From Candidatus Handelsmanbacteria bacterium (GTDB lineage: Bacteria; Latescibacterota; UBA2968; UBA8231): a DNA stretch of 64,000 nucleotides. Position 1 is the first letter of the stretch; the number at the start of each line of letters is the position of its first letter. The notes below the pieces were generated by a model. That model ran no database searches. It saw only the letters and a program-made list of their open reading frames with translations, and was not told where the DNA came from. This document shows positions 1-8,702 of the stretch, one piece after another. The position numbers and the translations under genes are program-made. The stretch lies in NCBI GenBank assembly GCA_016867395.1, contig VGJS01000009.1, positions 26,771-90,770 of the forward strand, written 5' to 3'.

Positions 1-1494
1 ATCGGAATGCCCGCGGGGTTGCCGCTGAGGAAGACGGCAATGCCCGGCACCCGCAGGGGCGCGTGCTGGGCGGCCTCCTGGAGGAAGAGCTCCACCGGCA
101 GCAGCATCTCCTGGATACGGTCCCGCAGGTGGGCGCGGCCCTGCTCCCAGGTGGACATCAACAGGTAGATGGTCCCGGCCATCAGCAGGGGCACCCAGCC
201 CCCGTCGTGGACCTTGAGCAGGTTGGCCGCCAGGAAGCACAGGCCCGGGGTGGCGAAGAGGCCGGTCATGACCAGGGCAGCCAGGGGGGGCCAGGACCAG
301 ACCTGGCGGGCGGCGCTGTAGAGCAGGAGGGTGGTGAAGAACATGGTGGTGGAGACGGCGATCCCGTACGCGGCCGCCAGGTTCCCCGACTCGCGGAAGA
401 CCAGCATCAGGAGGATGGTCCCCGCCATCAGCATCCAGTTGATGGCCGGCAGGTAAACCTGGCCGATCTCGCTGGTGGATGTCTGGCGGATCTCCAGGCG
501 GGGGCAGTACCCCAGTTGCACGGCCTGGCGGGTGAGGGAAAAGGCGCCGGAGATCACCGCCTGGGAGGCGATCACCGTGGCCGATGGTGGCCAGGGCCAC
601 CATCGGGAAGAGGCCCCAGGAGGGGACGAGGAAGTAAAAGGGATTGGCGGTCGCCCCCGGGTCGCGCAGGAGCAGGGCGCCCTGGCCGAAGTAGTTGAGC
701 AAGAGACAGGGCAGGGCGGCGCAGCACCAGCCCAGTTGGATGGCGCGCCGGCCGAAATGCCCCATGTCCGCGTACAGGGCCTCTCCCCCGGTGACCACCA
801 GGAACACGGCGCCCAGCACGGCAAAACCCCGCCAGCCCTCGGCGGCGAAGAAATCCAGGGCATAGAGGGGGCTGAGGGCCACGAGCACCTCGGGGGTATG
901 GGCGATGGAGAAGGCGCCCAGCAGGCCGATGACGGCGAACCACACCAGCACGATGGGGCCGAAGACGTTGCCGATCTTCCCGGTCCCGAAGTGCTGGAAG
1001 CAGAAGAGGCCGAGCATGATGGCGATGTAAAGAGGCAGCACGTAGGGCTGGAACAGGGGGGTGGCCACGCTGAGTCCCTCCACGGCGCTGAGCACCGAGA
1101 TGGCCGGTGTGAGCATGCCGTCGGCGTAGAGCAGGGCCGCGCCGAACACCCCCAGGGCCACCAGGGTCCAGCTTCGCTGGGGCCGTTTCGAAGTCACCAG
1201 CGCCATCAGCGCCAGGATGCCGCCCTCGCCGCGGTTGTCGGCCCGCAGCAGGAAGACCAGGTACTTCAGGGTGATGATCACCAGAAGGGACCAGCAGATC
1301 AGGGAGAGGATGCCCAGGACGTTGACGTGGGTGGGGGGCAGGCCGTGGCTGCCGGTGAAACACTCACGCAGCGCGTAGAGCGGGCTGGTGCCGATGTCGC
1401 CGTAAACCACCCCCAGGGCGCCCAGCACCAGCATCGGCAGCGGGTTGTGGTGGACGTCCTCGGGAAGGTCGATCTGGGGGGCGGGCTCGGTCAT
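1..1494 (-). CDS. kup: Kup-family potassium uptake protein, partial, with a frameshift
   Basis: Low-affinity K+ uptake permease of the inner membrane (KUP/HAK/KT family). The N-terminus reads MTEPAPQIDLPEDVHHNP and is followed by the family hallmark GVVYGDIGTSPLYAL; further on come LSPLYALDFF and NPFYFLVPSWGLFP, all in one frame. At about 582 one extra base breaks the frame: upstream ends VALATI, and the family sequence resumes one base later as ATVIASQAVISGAF and continues (NLAAAYGIA, PLRVPGIAVFLSG) to position 1. The gene runs off the window, so the cytoplasmic tail is missing. Its ATG overlaps the stop of the histidine kinase (ATGA), implying translational coupling. A sequencing indel or a real null allele both fit; the break is not in a long homopolymer. 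The family assignment is secure. Confidence 0.88.
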   Translation of the reverse strand, partial: MTEPAPQIDLPEDVHHNPLPMLVLGALGVVYGDIGTSPLYALRECFTGSHGLPPTHVNVLGILSLICWSLLVIITLKYLVFLLRADNRGEGGILALMALVTSKRPQRSWTLVALGVFGAALLYADGMLTPAISVLSAVEGLSVATPLFQPYVLPLYIAIMLGLFCFQHFGTGKIGNVFGPIVLVWFAVIGLLGAFSIAHTPEVLVALSPLYALDFFAAEGWRGFAVLGAVFLVVTGGEALYADMGHFGRRAIQLGWCCAALPCLLLNYFGQGALLLRDPGATANPFYFLVPSWGLFPMVALATIGHGDRLPGGDLRRLFPHPPGRATGVLPPPGDPPDIHQRDRPGLPAGHQLDADGGDHPPDAGLPRVGEPGGRVRDRRLHHHVLHHPPALQRRPPGLVLAPPGCPGHDRPLRHPGPVLPGGQPAQGPRRGLGAPADGRDHLPVDVHLGAGPRPPAGPYPGDAAAGGALPPGGRPARAPAGAGHCRLPQRQPRGHSD

Positions 1495-3326
1495 GCTTTT
1501 TCCTGGTTGGCGATGGGCAGGGTGAAGGTGAAGGTGCTGCCGGCGCCGGGGGCGGACTCCACCCAAATGGCGCCGCGGTGGGCGCGGACGATCTCCCGGC
1601 AGATGGCCAGACCCAGGCCGGCGCCCTGGTGCTCGGCCGGCCCGTGGACCTGGACGAACTTGTCGAAGATCTTGGCCTGGTACTCCGGGGGGATGCCGAT
1701 CCCGTCGTCGCGCACGGACAGGCGGAGCTGATCGCCGGCCTGGCGGGCCGCGACGCAGACGTGCCCGCCCTGGTCCACGTAGCGCAGGGCATTGGAGACC
1801 AGGTTGGTCAGCACCCAGGTGATCTTGTTGGCATCGGCCCGGACCGGCGGCAGTTCAGGGGGGAGTTCGGCGCGGATCTCCACCCCCTGGGCCTGGGCCT
1901 GGGGGGCGAAGATCTTCCTGACCTGCTCCCAGAGCAGGGACACCGGCGCCCGGTCGAGCTCCAGTTCGATCCTGCCCGCCTCTATCCGCTCCAGGTCCAG
2001 CAGTTCCTCCACCAGGTGCTTGAGCCGCCGCACCTCGGCGTGGGCGGTGGCCAGGAGCTGGTTCTGGCGCTCGTCCAGCCGGTCCGTCGCCCCCTCCAGT
2101 AGCAGGTCGATGCTCATGCCGATGCTGGTCAGGGGCGTCTTCAGTTCGTGGGAGGCGGTCATCACGAACTGGCTCTTGAGGCGCTCCACCTCCTTGAGCC
2201 GGGTCACGTCGCGCAGCAAGAGCACTACCCCCAGTATCTCGTCGGGGCGCAGGTGCACCGGGGTGATGGAGTAGAGCAGCTGGCGCGGTTCGGGGCCGCC
2301 CTCCACGGTGAGGATGTCAGAGCCCGGGGAGACGGGCGGCGGCTGGCCGGTGGCGAGCGCTTCCTTTGCCAGGCCCAGCAGGCGCGCGTCGCCGATGAGC
2401 TGGGTCAGGGGTCGGCCGAAGACCGACTTCGGCGAGAGCTGGAGCAGGTGGAGGGCGGCGCGGTTGACGTTGGCCACCCTGAACTGACCGTCCACGACCA
2501 TCAGGCCGTCCTCGATGCTGCGCAGGATGGCCTCGCTCTTCTGCTGCTCGGCCACGAGCTGGTCCACGTTGAGACGGTGGAAGGCCTGCAGGCGGTCGGC
2601 CATGGCGTTGAACTCCCCGGCCAGCTGGTCCAGCTCGGTGTTGCCGGTGGCCGGCACCTGGACCTCGTACTGTCCTTCGCCGATGCGCCGGGCGGTGAGC
2701 ACCAGCTGCCGCAGCGGACGGACCAGGCGCCGGGAGAGCAGGATGCTGAAGGCCAGGCCGGCGACCAGGGCCAGGGCGCCTATGGCGGAGGTGTACCAGA
2801 TGGCGCGCTCGGCAATGGCATCGGCCTGCTGGCTGGCCCGGTACATGGCCTCCTCGTTGACTTGGCGCAGGCGGAGAGCGGTCTGGCGCAGGGACTGGAA
2901 CGCGGGGAGCAGGGATTGGCGGTAGTAGGCCGCTGCCTCCGGGGGGTTCAGGCGCATCAGCCTGGAAAAGGCTTCCAGGCACCCTGGATAGTCCTGGGTG
3001 AGGGAGTGGATGACCTGGTCTTCGCCGGGGAGGGTGATGTTGGCCTGGGCGCGGCCTAGCCATTCGGAGAAGCGGATCTCCTGGGCCCTGAACAGGGCCT
3101 CGCCCTCCTCCCTGTGCCCCATTAGCACCAGCAGGCAGGCCCGGTCCTGTTCGCCCAGGGCCCCGGCCAGGTAATCGGCGGCGGCGATGCTGCGGTAGTT
3201 TTTTCTCAGGATGGCCTCGCTGGCCCGGCCCAATTCCTCCAGGTCGAGGACGGCCCACAGGAGCACGGTGCAGACCAGGGCCAGGGCCACGCCGTACCCG
3301 GCCAGTATTTTTTTATGCAAAGTCAT
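1491..3326 (-). CDS. Membrane sensor histidine kinase, KinB-like
   Basis: Predicted 611-aa two-component sensor kinase. TM1 is at about residues 8-27, a roughly 140-residue periplasmic helical region follows, and TM2 is at about 172-192. Then come HAMP (about 195-250), PAS (about 265-375), HisKA with the phospho-acceptor His in TASHELKTPLTS, and a HATPase_c domain with N (TNLVSNALRY), G1 (DDGIGIP) and G2 (GAGLGLAI) boxes. The start at MTLHKKILAGYG is preferred over a longer in-frame Met because AAGGAT lies just upstream and the longer N-terminus is poor. The domain order and the AlgB-like regulator next door resemble KinB/AlgB of Pseudomonas; that partnership is inference. It is co-transcribed with kup, so K+ or envelope status is a plausible signal. 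Confidence 0.9.
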   Translation of the reverse strand: MTLHKKILAGYGVALALVCTVLLWAVLDLEELGRASEAILRKNYRSIAAADYLAGALGEQDRACLLVLMGHREEGEALFRAQEIRFSEWLGRAQANITLPGEDQVIHSLTQDYPGCLEAFSRLMRLNPPEAAAYYRQSLLPAFQSLRQTALRLRQVNEEAMYRASQQADAIAERAIWYTSAIGALALVAGLAFSILLSRRLVRPLRQLVLTARRIGEGQYEVQVPATGNTELDQLAGEFNAMADRLQAFHRLNVDQLVAEQQKSEAILRSIEDGLMVVDGQFRVANVNRAALHLLQLSPKSVFGRPLTQLIGDARLLGLAKEALATGQPPPVSPGSDILTVEGGPEPRQLLYSITPVHLRPDEILGVVLLLRDVTRLKEVERLKSQFVMTASHELKTPLTSIGMSIDLLLEGATDRLDERQNQLLATAHAEVRRLKHLVEELLDLERIEAGRIELELDRAPVSLLWEQVRKIFAPQAQAQGVEIRAELPPELPPVRADANKITWVLTNLVSNALRYVDQGGHVCVAARQAGDQLRLSVRDDGIGIPPEYQAKIFDKFVQVHGPAEHQGAGLGLAICREIVRAHRGAIWVESAPGAGSTFTFTLPIANQEKA

Positions 3327-3350
3327 GGGATTGATCCTTGAATAAGGCAA

Positions 3351-3366
3351 TGCACATCCTGTGCCA
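3351..3366 (-). promoter_or_regulatory. Candidate sigma-54 (-24/-12) promoter for kinase-kup
   Basis: Minus-strand TGGCAC and TGCA blocks with exactly 10 bases between the -24 GG and the -12 GC. The TT before GC is GT here, so the match is partial. It would place a transcript start near 3340, directly ahead of the AAGGAT ribosome site and the ATG at 3326. The neighbouring sigma-54 activator makes it more credible. Confidence 0.45.
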
Positions 3367-3459
3367 GAGGAAAGGCTGCAGCAAAGCAGGGGGAGGAGAA
3401 CAGGGGAATATTGCAGGATGCAACAGTTCGCCCGCAATGGCCTTGCAGATTACAAGGGG

Positions 3460-4809
<1,350 letters not shown>

Positions 4810-4884
4810 TGAAGGCTCTTCCTGTCTGCTGGTTACTCGGTTCCCCCCATAAAAGAGCGTTTTTTTGGCGGTGTTCCCCGTCAT

Positions 4885-5199
4885 TCACCCTATTCCAGTA
4901 CAGATCTCCCCCCGCAGGCACCAGGCCAGGGTGCGGGACAGATTGGCCTGGGCCGGCCTGTACGCCGGGTCAAAGGCCAGGGCCGCCCGGTAGTACTTGC
5001 GGGCAAAGCCCCAGTCCCGGCCGAGTTCCAGCAGGGCTCCCATCAGGTTTAGGGCCTCGGGCCGGGAAGGGTCGAGGCCCAGGGCCTTCCGCACGTGGGT
5101 CTTGGCGGCGCGGTACTCCTTGCGGGCGATGCAGGCCCTGGCCTGGTCCAGCAGGGTGTTGTACTGATCGGCAGCGGTGTACTCGGAGCAGGTATTCAT
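4885..5199 (-). CDS. Small TPR-repeat protein
   Basis: A 104-aa protein made almost wholly of tetratricopeptide-like helices: ARACIARKEYRAAKTHVRKALGLDPSRPEALN and then ARKYYRAALAFDPAYRPAQANLS, each with the alanine/tyrosine spacing and the closing DP of a TPR. There is no signal peptide or membrane segment. It is the first gene of the regulatory unit, 75 bases ahead of the sigma-54 activator, and has a GGGGGGAG ribosome site. Such proteins serve as protein-protein scaffolds; no partner can be named from sequence, but position suggests it belongs to the two-component/kup module. Confidence 0.75.
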   Translation of the reverse strand: MNTCSEYTAADQYNTLLDQARACIARKEYRAAKTHVRKALGLDPSRPEALNLMGALLELGRDWGFARKYYRAALAFDPAYRPAQANLSRTLAWCLRGEICTGIG

Positions 5200-5222
5200 G
5201 GTCGCTCTCCCCCCATCAGAAC

Positions 5223-5238
5223 TGCAAATCCGGGGCCA
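5223..5238 (-). promoter_or_regulatory. Sigma-54 (-24/-12) promoter for the TPR-activator operon
   Basis: Minus strand reads TGGCCCCGGATTTGCA, which matches the family consensus TGGCACG-N4-TTGCW at nearly every conserved base with correct GG-to-GC spacing. The predicted start is about 12 bases ahead of the ribosome site and ATG at 5199. It suggests autoregulation by the NtrC-type activator encoded just downstream. Upstream, 5240-5380 is intergenic, could hold activator sites, and contains no gene I can see. Confidence 0.6.
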
Positions 5239-5384
5239 GGGGGAGGAGCGCGGGGCAAGTGCTTGTTTTACGTGGAGGGAGCGCTAGAGGAGGGCTGGCA
5301 GGCAAGGGCCGGGGCTGGTAACCTGCAAGCCACAGGGCAGGGAAGGATTGAAAAGTGCAAGGGGGTATAAGATGCTGCCGGTGC

Positions 5385-5620
5385 GTCGGGGAGTGACCCA
5401 CTGCGGCCTTTTCCAAGGCGAGTCTTTCCCACCCTGCTCGGTAGCCCCGCCCTGCCGTCCAACCCCCGCAACGGCCCATACATTGGGGCGTTGCGGCTCT
5501 GCTCTCCCCCAACCCCTCAAGCGGACTTCCCTACCCGACCACTCCTTGAACAAGGAATGCCCCCGCCTGCCGCTCGCTAACCCTCCCGGCCCACCCTGCT
5601 GGGGCCATCTCCCCGCCGCA
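5385..5620 (+). repeat. Dispersed intergenic repeat, copy A
   Basis: Non-coding block made of pieces shared with four other intergenic regions. The head CGTCGGGGAGTGACCCACT (5385-5403) matches copy B. An AAGGCGAGTC...TCCCACCCTGCTCG piece matches copies C and D. A hairpin (5467-5495) matches copy E. CTTCCCTACCCGACCACTCC (from 5526) matches copy D. The tail GGCCCACCCTGCTGGGGCCA then TCTCCCCGCCGC (5588-5619) matches B and E. It lies just downstream of the minus-strand enolase gene and upstream of the TPR operon. No open frame with protein-like composition is present. Confidence 0.65.
5467..5495. repeat. Long palindromic hairpin inside copy A
   Basis: A 12-bp inverted repeat, CGCAACGGCCCA paired with TGGGGCGTTGCG, has one mismatch and a 5-base loop (TACAT). 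A near-identical, perfectly paired version occurs at 58602-58630 in copy E. It could act as a terminator for the minus-strand enolase gene, but no T-tract follows, so a repeat-associated role is as likely. Confidence 0.7.
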
Positions 5621-5623
5621 AGC

Positions 5624-6751
5624 TCACACCGCGTACGCCACCGAGCCGTCCTTGCACAGGGGGGTCTGGGCGCTGTTGAGGGATTTGAAGGGGGTCTGGG
5701 CGATCAGCGCCTCGTCCAGTTCCACCCCCAGGCCGGGGACCTGGGGGATGGGGATGTACCCGCCCACTCTGTTGTAGGCCACCTTGTAAACCGCGTTGTG
5801 GGCGGCCTCGTCGCCCTTGGTGTACTCCTGGGTGACAAAGTTGGGGATGCTGGCGTCCAGGTGCAGGGAGGCGCAGGTGGTCAGCGGGCAGAGGAAGTTG
5901 TGCAGCACCACGGCGCAGTGGTAGGACTCGGCGATGCCGGCGATCTTCTTGCAGTGGGAGAGACCCCCGGCCAGGGCCACGTCCGGGCGCACGTACTGGG
6001 GGCCGCCCCTTTCGAGCAGCTCGCGGAACTCCCAGATGGTGGTCAGGCGCTCGCCGTTGCCCACCGGCATGGGGAAGCGGCGGGCCAGCTCGGCCTGGGA
6101 CTGGATGCTGTCGATCTGGATGGGGTCCTCGATGAAGTAGAGGTTGAAGGGGGCCAGGGCCTGGGCCAGGGCCAGGGAGGAGAGGGGGGTGAGCTTGCGG
6201 TGGACCTCGACGATGAGGTCCAGGTCCGGGCCGCCCCCTTCGCGGGCCGCGGCCACCAGGTCGCGGGCGGTCTTCACCATCCGGTCCTCGGCCATGTCGT
6301 AGTAATTGCCCACCACCGGGTCGAACTTGAGGGCGGTGAAACCCTCGGCGAGGGCTTCCTTGGCCACCTGGTGCATGGACTCGGGGGTGGAGCCGCCATT
6401 CATCAGATGGAGGCGGATCTGGTCCCGGCAGTTGCCGCCCAAAAGCTGCCAGACCGGGGCCTGGAAGTGTTTGCCCTTGATATCCCACAGGGCGATATCC
6501 ACGGCGCTGAGGGCCCCGCACAGCACCGTACCCCGGAAGGGCCCCATCCGATAGAGGTACTGCCAGTGGTGCTCGATGCGCAGGGGGTCCTGGCCGATGA
6601 GATACTTGGCGAAAACCTCCACCACCTTCTGCACGGCCTCGGGGTAGCCCCAGCAGGCGGTGGAGCCGACGCCGCTCAGACCGGTGTCGGTGTGGATGCG
6701 GGTCACGTAGCTGTTGCCGATGAGGAAGGACTCGATGCGGTCGATTTTCAT
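5624..6751 (-). CDS. Mandelate racemase/enolase-superfamily acid-sugar dehydratase (galactonate dehydratase-like)
   Basis: A 375-aa cytosolic enzyme of the enolase superfamily, which abstracts the alpha-proton of a sugar acid to give a 2-keto-3-deoxy acid. Visible features are the N-terminal capping domain (MKIDRIESFLIGNSYVTRIHTDTGLSG) and the barrel with DIALWDIKGK, TALKFDP, VEVHRK, FIEDP and GNGERLT as successive active-site or metal segments, with VVLHNF near the end. The first metal position, usually Asp in DFHGR of galactonate dehydratases, reads Glu here. Substrate is therefore open; galactonate, rhamnonate or a similar aldonate is possible. It is divergent from the SDR gene and shares its promoter region. 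Confidence 0.85.
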   Translation of the reverse strand: MKIDRIESFLIGNSYVTRIHTDTGLSGVGSTACWGYPEAVQKVVEVFAKYLIGQDPLRIEHHWQYLYRMGPFRGTVLCGALSAVDIALWDIKGKHFQAPVWQLLGGNCRDQIRLHLMNGGSTPESMHQVAKEALAEGFTALKFDPVVGNYYDMAEDRMVKTARDLVAAAREGGGPDLDLIVEVHRKLTPLSSLALAQALAPFNLYFIEDPIQIDSIQSQAELARRFPMPVGNGERLTTIWEFRELLERGGPQYVRPDVALAGGLSHCKKIAGIAESYHCAVVLHNFLCPLTTCASLHLDASIPNFVTQEYTKGDEAAHNAVYKVAYNRVGGYIPIPQVPGLGVELDEALIAQTPFKSLNSAQTPLCKDGSVAYAV

Positions 6752-6787
6752 GGCGGGCTCTCGGTGGTATGGAGGGGGGAAATCCTC

Positions 6788-6793
6788 TATATT
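6788..6793. promoter_or_regulatory. Shared -10-like element in divergent promoter region
   Basis: TATATT stands alone in a GC-rich 78-base gap between two divergent genes, 37 bases before the SDR start at 6830 and 36 bases before the enolase start at 6751. Read on the minus strand it gives TAATAT, so one element could serve both directions. There is no convincing -35. Confidence 0.4.
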
Positions 6794-6829
6794 ATCAGCC
6801 TTGTAAGGGCAGCCGACAAGGAGTTGGAG

Positions 6830-7585
6830 ATGCCGCAACTGCGTTTTGCCGCGCCCGTGGAAAGGCGCGCCGCCCTGATCACCGGCGGAGCCAGGGGGTT
6901 GGGGCGGGCCTGCGCCCTGCGCCTGGCCGAGGCGGGGAGGGATATCCTCATCGCCGACGTGCTGGCCGAAAGAGGAGCGGAAACCGTCAAGGAGATCGAG
7001 GCCCTGGGGCAGAGGGCCGCGTTCGTCGAGACCGACGTGACCGACGAGGCGGCAATGCAACAGGCGGTGGCTCGGGCCGTCGAGGTCTTTGGCCGGCTCG
7101 ATATCCTGATCTGCTGCGCCGGTATCCTGGGCTGGGAGAAACCTTTCTTCGAGCAGCCCATCGGTCAGTTCGACAAGGTGATGCGCATCAACGTACACGG
7201 CGTGTACCTGGCGCACCAGGCCGCGGTGCCCCACATGCTGGAACGGGGCTGGGGCCGCTGCGTCACCATCACCTCGGGGGCGCGTTTCGGCTCGCCCAAC
7301 CAGGTGCCCTATTGCGTGTCCAAGGCCGCGGTCTACTGCCTGGTCCAGTCCCTGGGCAATGCCTGGCCCAAGCAGGGGGTCCTGGTCAATGGGGTCGAAC
7401 CCGGTCGGGCCCTCACCGACATGGTGGTGCCGCGTTTCTCCGCCGAGCACCTGGCCAATCCAGGGACGCCCATTGGCCGCTACTCCGACCCCGAGGAGGT
7501 GGCCGAGGTGGCGGAGTTCCTCTGCTCCGAGCGCAATACCTACACCACGGGATCGGTGTGGAGCGTGAAAGGAGCGAGCGGCTAG
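6830..7585 (+). CDS. Short-chain dehydrogenase/reductase (SDR)
   Basis: A 251-aa NAD(P)-dependent classical SDR. The nucleotide-binding TGGARGLG is at about residue 17, with ICCAG (the NNAG-type segment), catalytic Ser in TITSGA, and Tyr/Lys in PYCVSK. Asp in ADV after beta-2 favours NAD. The start is fixed by AAGGAG eight bases upstream of the ATG at 6830. It abuts the aldo/keto reductase with no gap and is divergent from an acid-sugar dehydratase. Oxidation of a sugar or aldonate is the likely job (inference); exact substrate unknown. Confidence 0.88.
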   Translation: MPQLRFAAPVERRAALITGGARGLGRACALRLAEAGRDILIADVLAERGAETVKEIEALGQRAAFVETDVTDEAAMQQAVARAVEVFGRLDILICCAGILGWEKPFFEQPIGQFDKVMRINVHGVYLAHQAAVPHMLERGWGRCVTITSGARFGSPNQVPYCVSKAAVYCLVQSLGNAWPKQGVLVNGVEPGRALTDMVVPRFSAEHLANPGTPIGRYSDPEEVAEVAEFLCSERNTYTTGSVWSVKGASG

Positions 7586-8554
7586 ATGGAATACCGCAAG
7601 CTGGGGCAGGCCGGGGTCAAGGTCTCGCGGATCTGCTTGGGGACGGCATTCCGGGCTTTCTGGAACGGGCAGAGCGACGAAGGGACCTGTATCAAGGTCA
7701 TCGAAAAGGCAATAGAGCTCGGATGCAATTTCCTCGACTGCGCCAATTACTACTTCGGTGGCCGCTGCGAGGAGGTGCTGGGCCGGGCGGTGGCGGGGAT
7801 GGGGAAGCGCGACGACCTCTTCATCACCTCCAAGGTCTGGAGCCCCATCGGCGAGGGACCCAACGACCGGGGGCTCTCGCGTTTTCACATCATGCGAGAG
7901 GTGGAGCGCAGCCTCAAGCGCCTGCGCCTGGACCACCTCGACCTGTACCTCTTGCACAACTGGGATGCCGAAACCCCCCTCGAAGAGACCCTGCGGGCCA
8001 TGGACGACCTGGTGCGCCAGGGCAAGGCCCGCTACGTGGGCGCCTGCAACTTCAGCGCGGCCCAGGCGGTGGAGGCCCTGTGGGTGGCCCAGGCGGGCGG
8101 GTACGATCCCCTGGCCTGCCTCCAGAACCACTACAACCTGCTCCACCGCCAGGAGTGTGAGCCTGAGTTGCTGCCCCGCTGCCGGCGGCACGGCCTGGGC
8201 ATGATGACCTACAGCCCCCTGGCCATCGGCCTTTTGAGCGGGCGCTTCCGGCGGGGCCAGACCCCGCCCCCGAACACCCCCTGGAGTGGGGGGCAGTACG
8301 ATTTCGAGAAAACCATGACCCCCCGGGCCGACCGGGTGGTGCAGACCCTCATCGACCTGGCCGCCGCCAGGGACGCCACCCCGGCCCAGGTGGCCATCGC
8401 CTGGATTCTGGACCACCCCGAGATCAGCGCCCCCATCATCGGCCCGGATTATCCCGAGCAGGTGGAGGAGGTTTTCGGGGCTCTCGAGCTCAAACTGACC
8501 CTGGAGGAACGCGCCGCCTTGGATCAGGCCTCCGCCGAAGAGGAGAAACCCTGA
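7586..8554 (+). CDS. Aldo/keto reductase
   Basis: A 322-aa NADPH-dependent (beta/alpha)8 aldo/keto reductase. Start MEYRKLGQAGVKVSRICLGT is typical. The catalytic tetrad can be placed: Asp and Tyr in DCANYYFG, Lys in ITSKVW, His in LLHNWD. The cofactor region includes YSPLAIGLL and a C-terminal segment ending before PIIGPDYPEQVEE. It begins immediately after the SDR stop codon and is therefore co-translated. The pairing with an SDR and an aldonate dehydratase suggests sugar oxidation or reduction; substrate cannot be assigned. Confidence 0.88.
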   Translation: MEYRKLGQAGVKVSRICLGTAFRAFWNGQSDEGTCIKVIEKAIELGCNFLDCANYYFGGRCEEVLGRAVAGMGKRDDLFITSKVWSPIGEGPNDRGLSRFHIMREVERSLKRLRLDHLDLYLLHNWDAETPLEETLRAMDDLVRQGKARYVGACNFSAAQAVEALWVAQAGGYDPLACLQNHYNLLHRQECEPELLPRCRRHGLGMMTYSPLAIGLLSGRFRRGQTPPPNTPWSGGQYDFEKTMTPRADRVVQTLIDLAAARDATPAQVAIAWILDHPEISAPIIGPDYPEQVEEVFGALELKLTLEERAALDQASAEEEKP

Positions 8555-8574
8555 TGGCGCACCCAGGGGATTTT

Positions 8575-8682
8575 GTCCCGTCGGGGAGCGACCCACTCCG
8601 GTCCCAGAGGAATACCCCCCCACCTGCCGCTGCGCCAACCCTCGCGGCCCACCCCGCTGGGGTCATCTCCCCTCCGCTCCAC
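8575..8682 (+). repeat. Dispersed intergenic repeat, copy B
   Basis: A short copy between two plus-strand genes. It has head CGTCGGGGAGCGACCCACTC (8579-8598), middle CACCTGCCGCTGCGCCAACC and tail GGCCCACCCCGCTGGGGTCA then TCTCCCCTCCGC. Head and tail match copy A almost base for base, but the hairpin section is missing. The tail ends about 20 bases before the ribosome site of the GH20 gene. Confidence 0.65.
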
Positions 8683-8702
8683 ACTTGAGAAGGAGGTGCG
8701 CC

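Noticed and set aside
5467..5495. Intrinsic terminator for the enolase gene
   Set aside because: Strong hairpin but no T-tract on the minus strand, and the same palindrome sits in repeat copy E, so it is called a repeat element.
5348..7585. Very long plus-strand open frame crossing the enolase gene into the SDR
   Set aside because: Only the last 251 codons look like protein. The rest is the GC-rich antisense of the enolase gene, which has clear family motifs.
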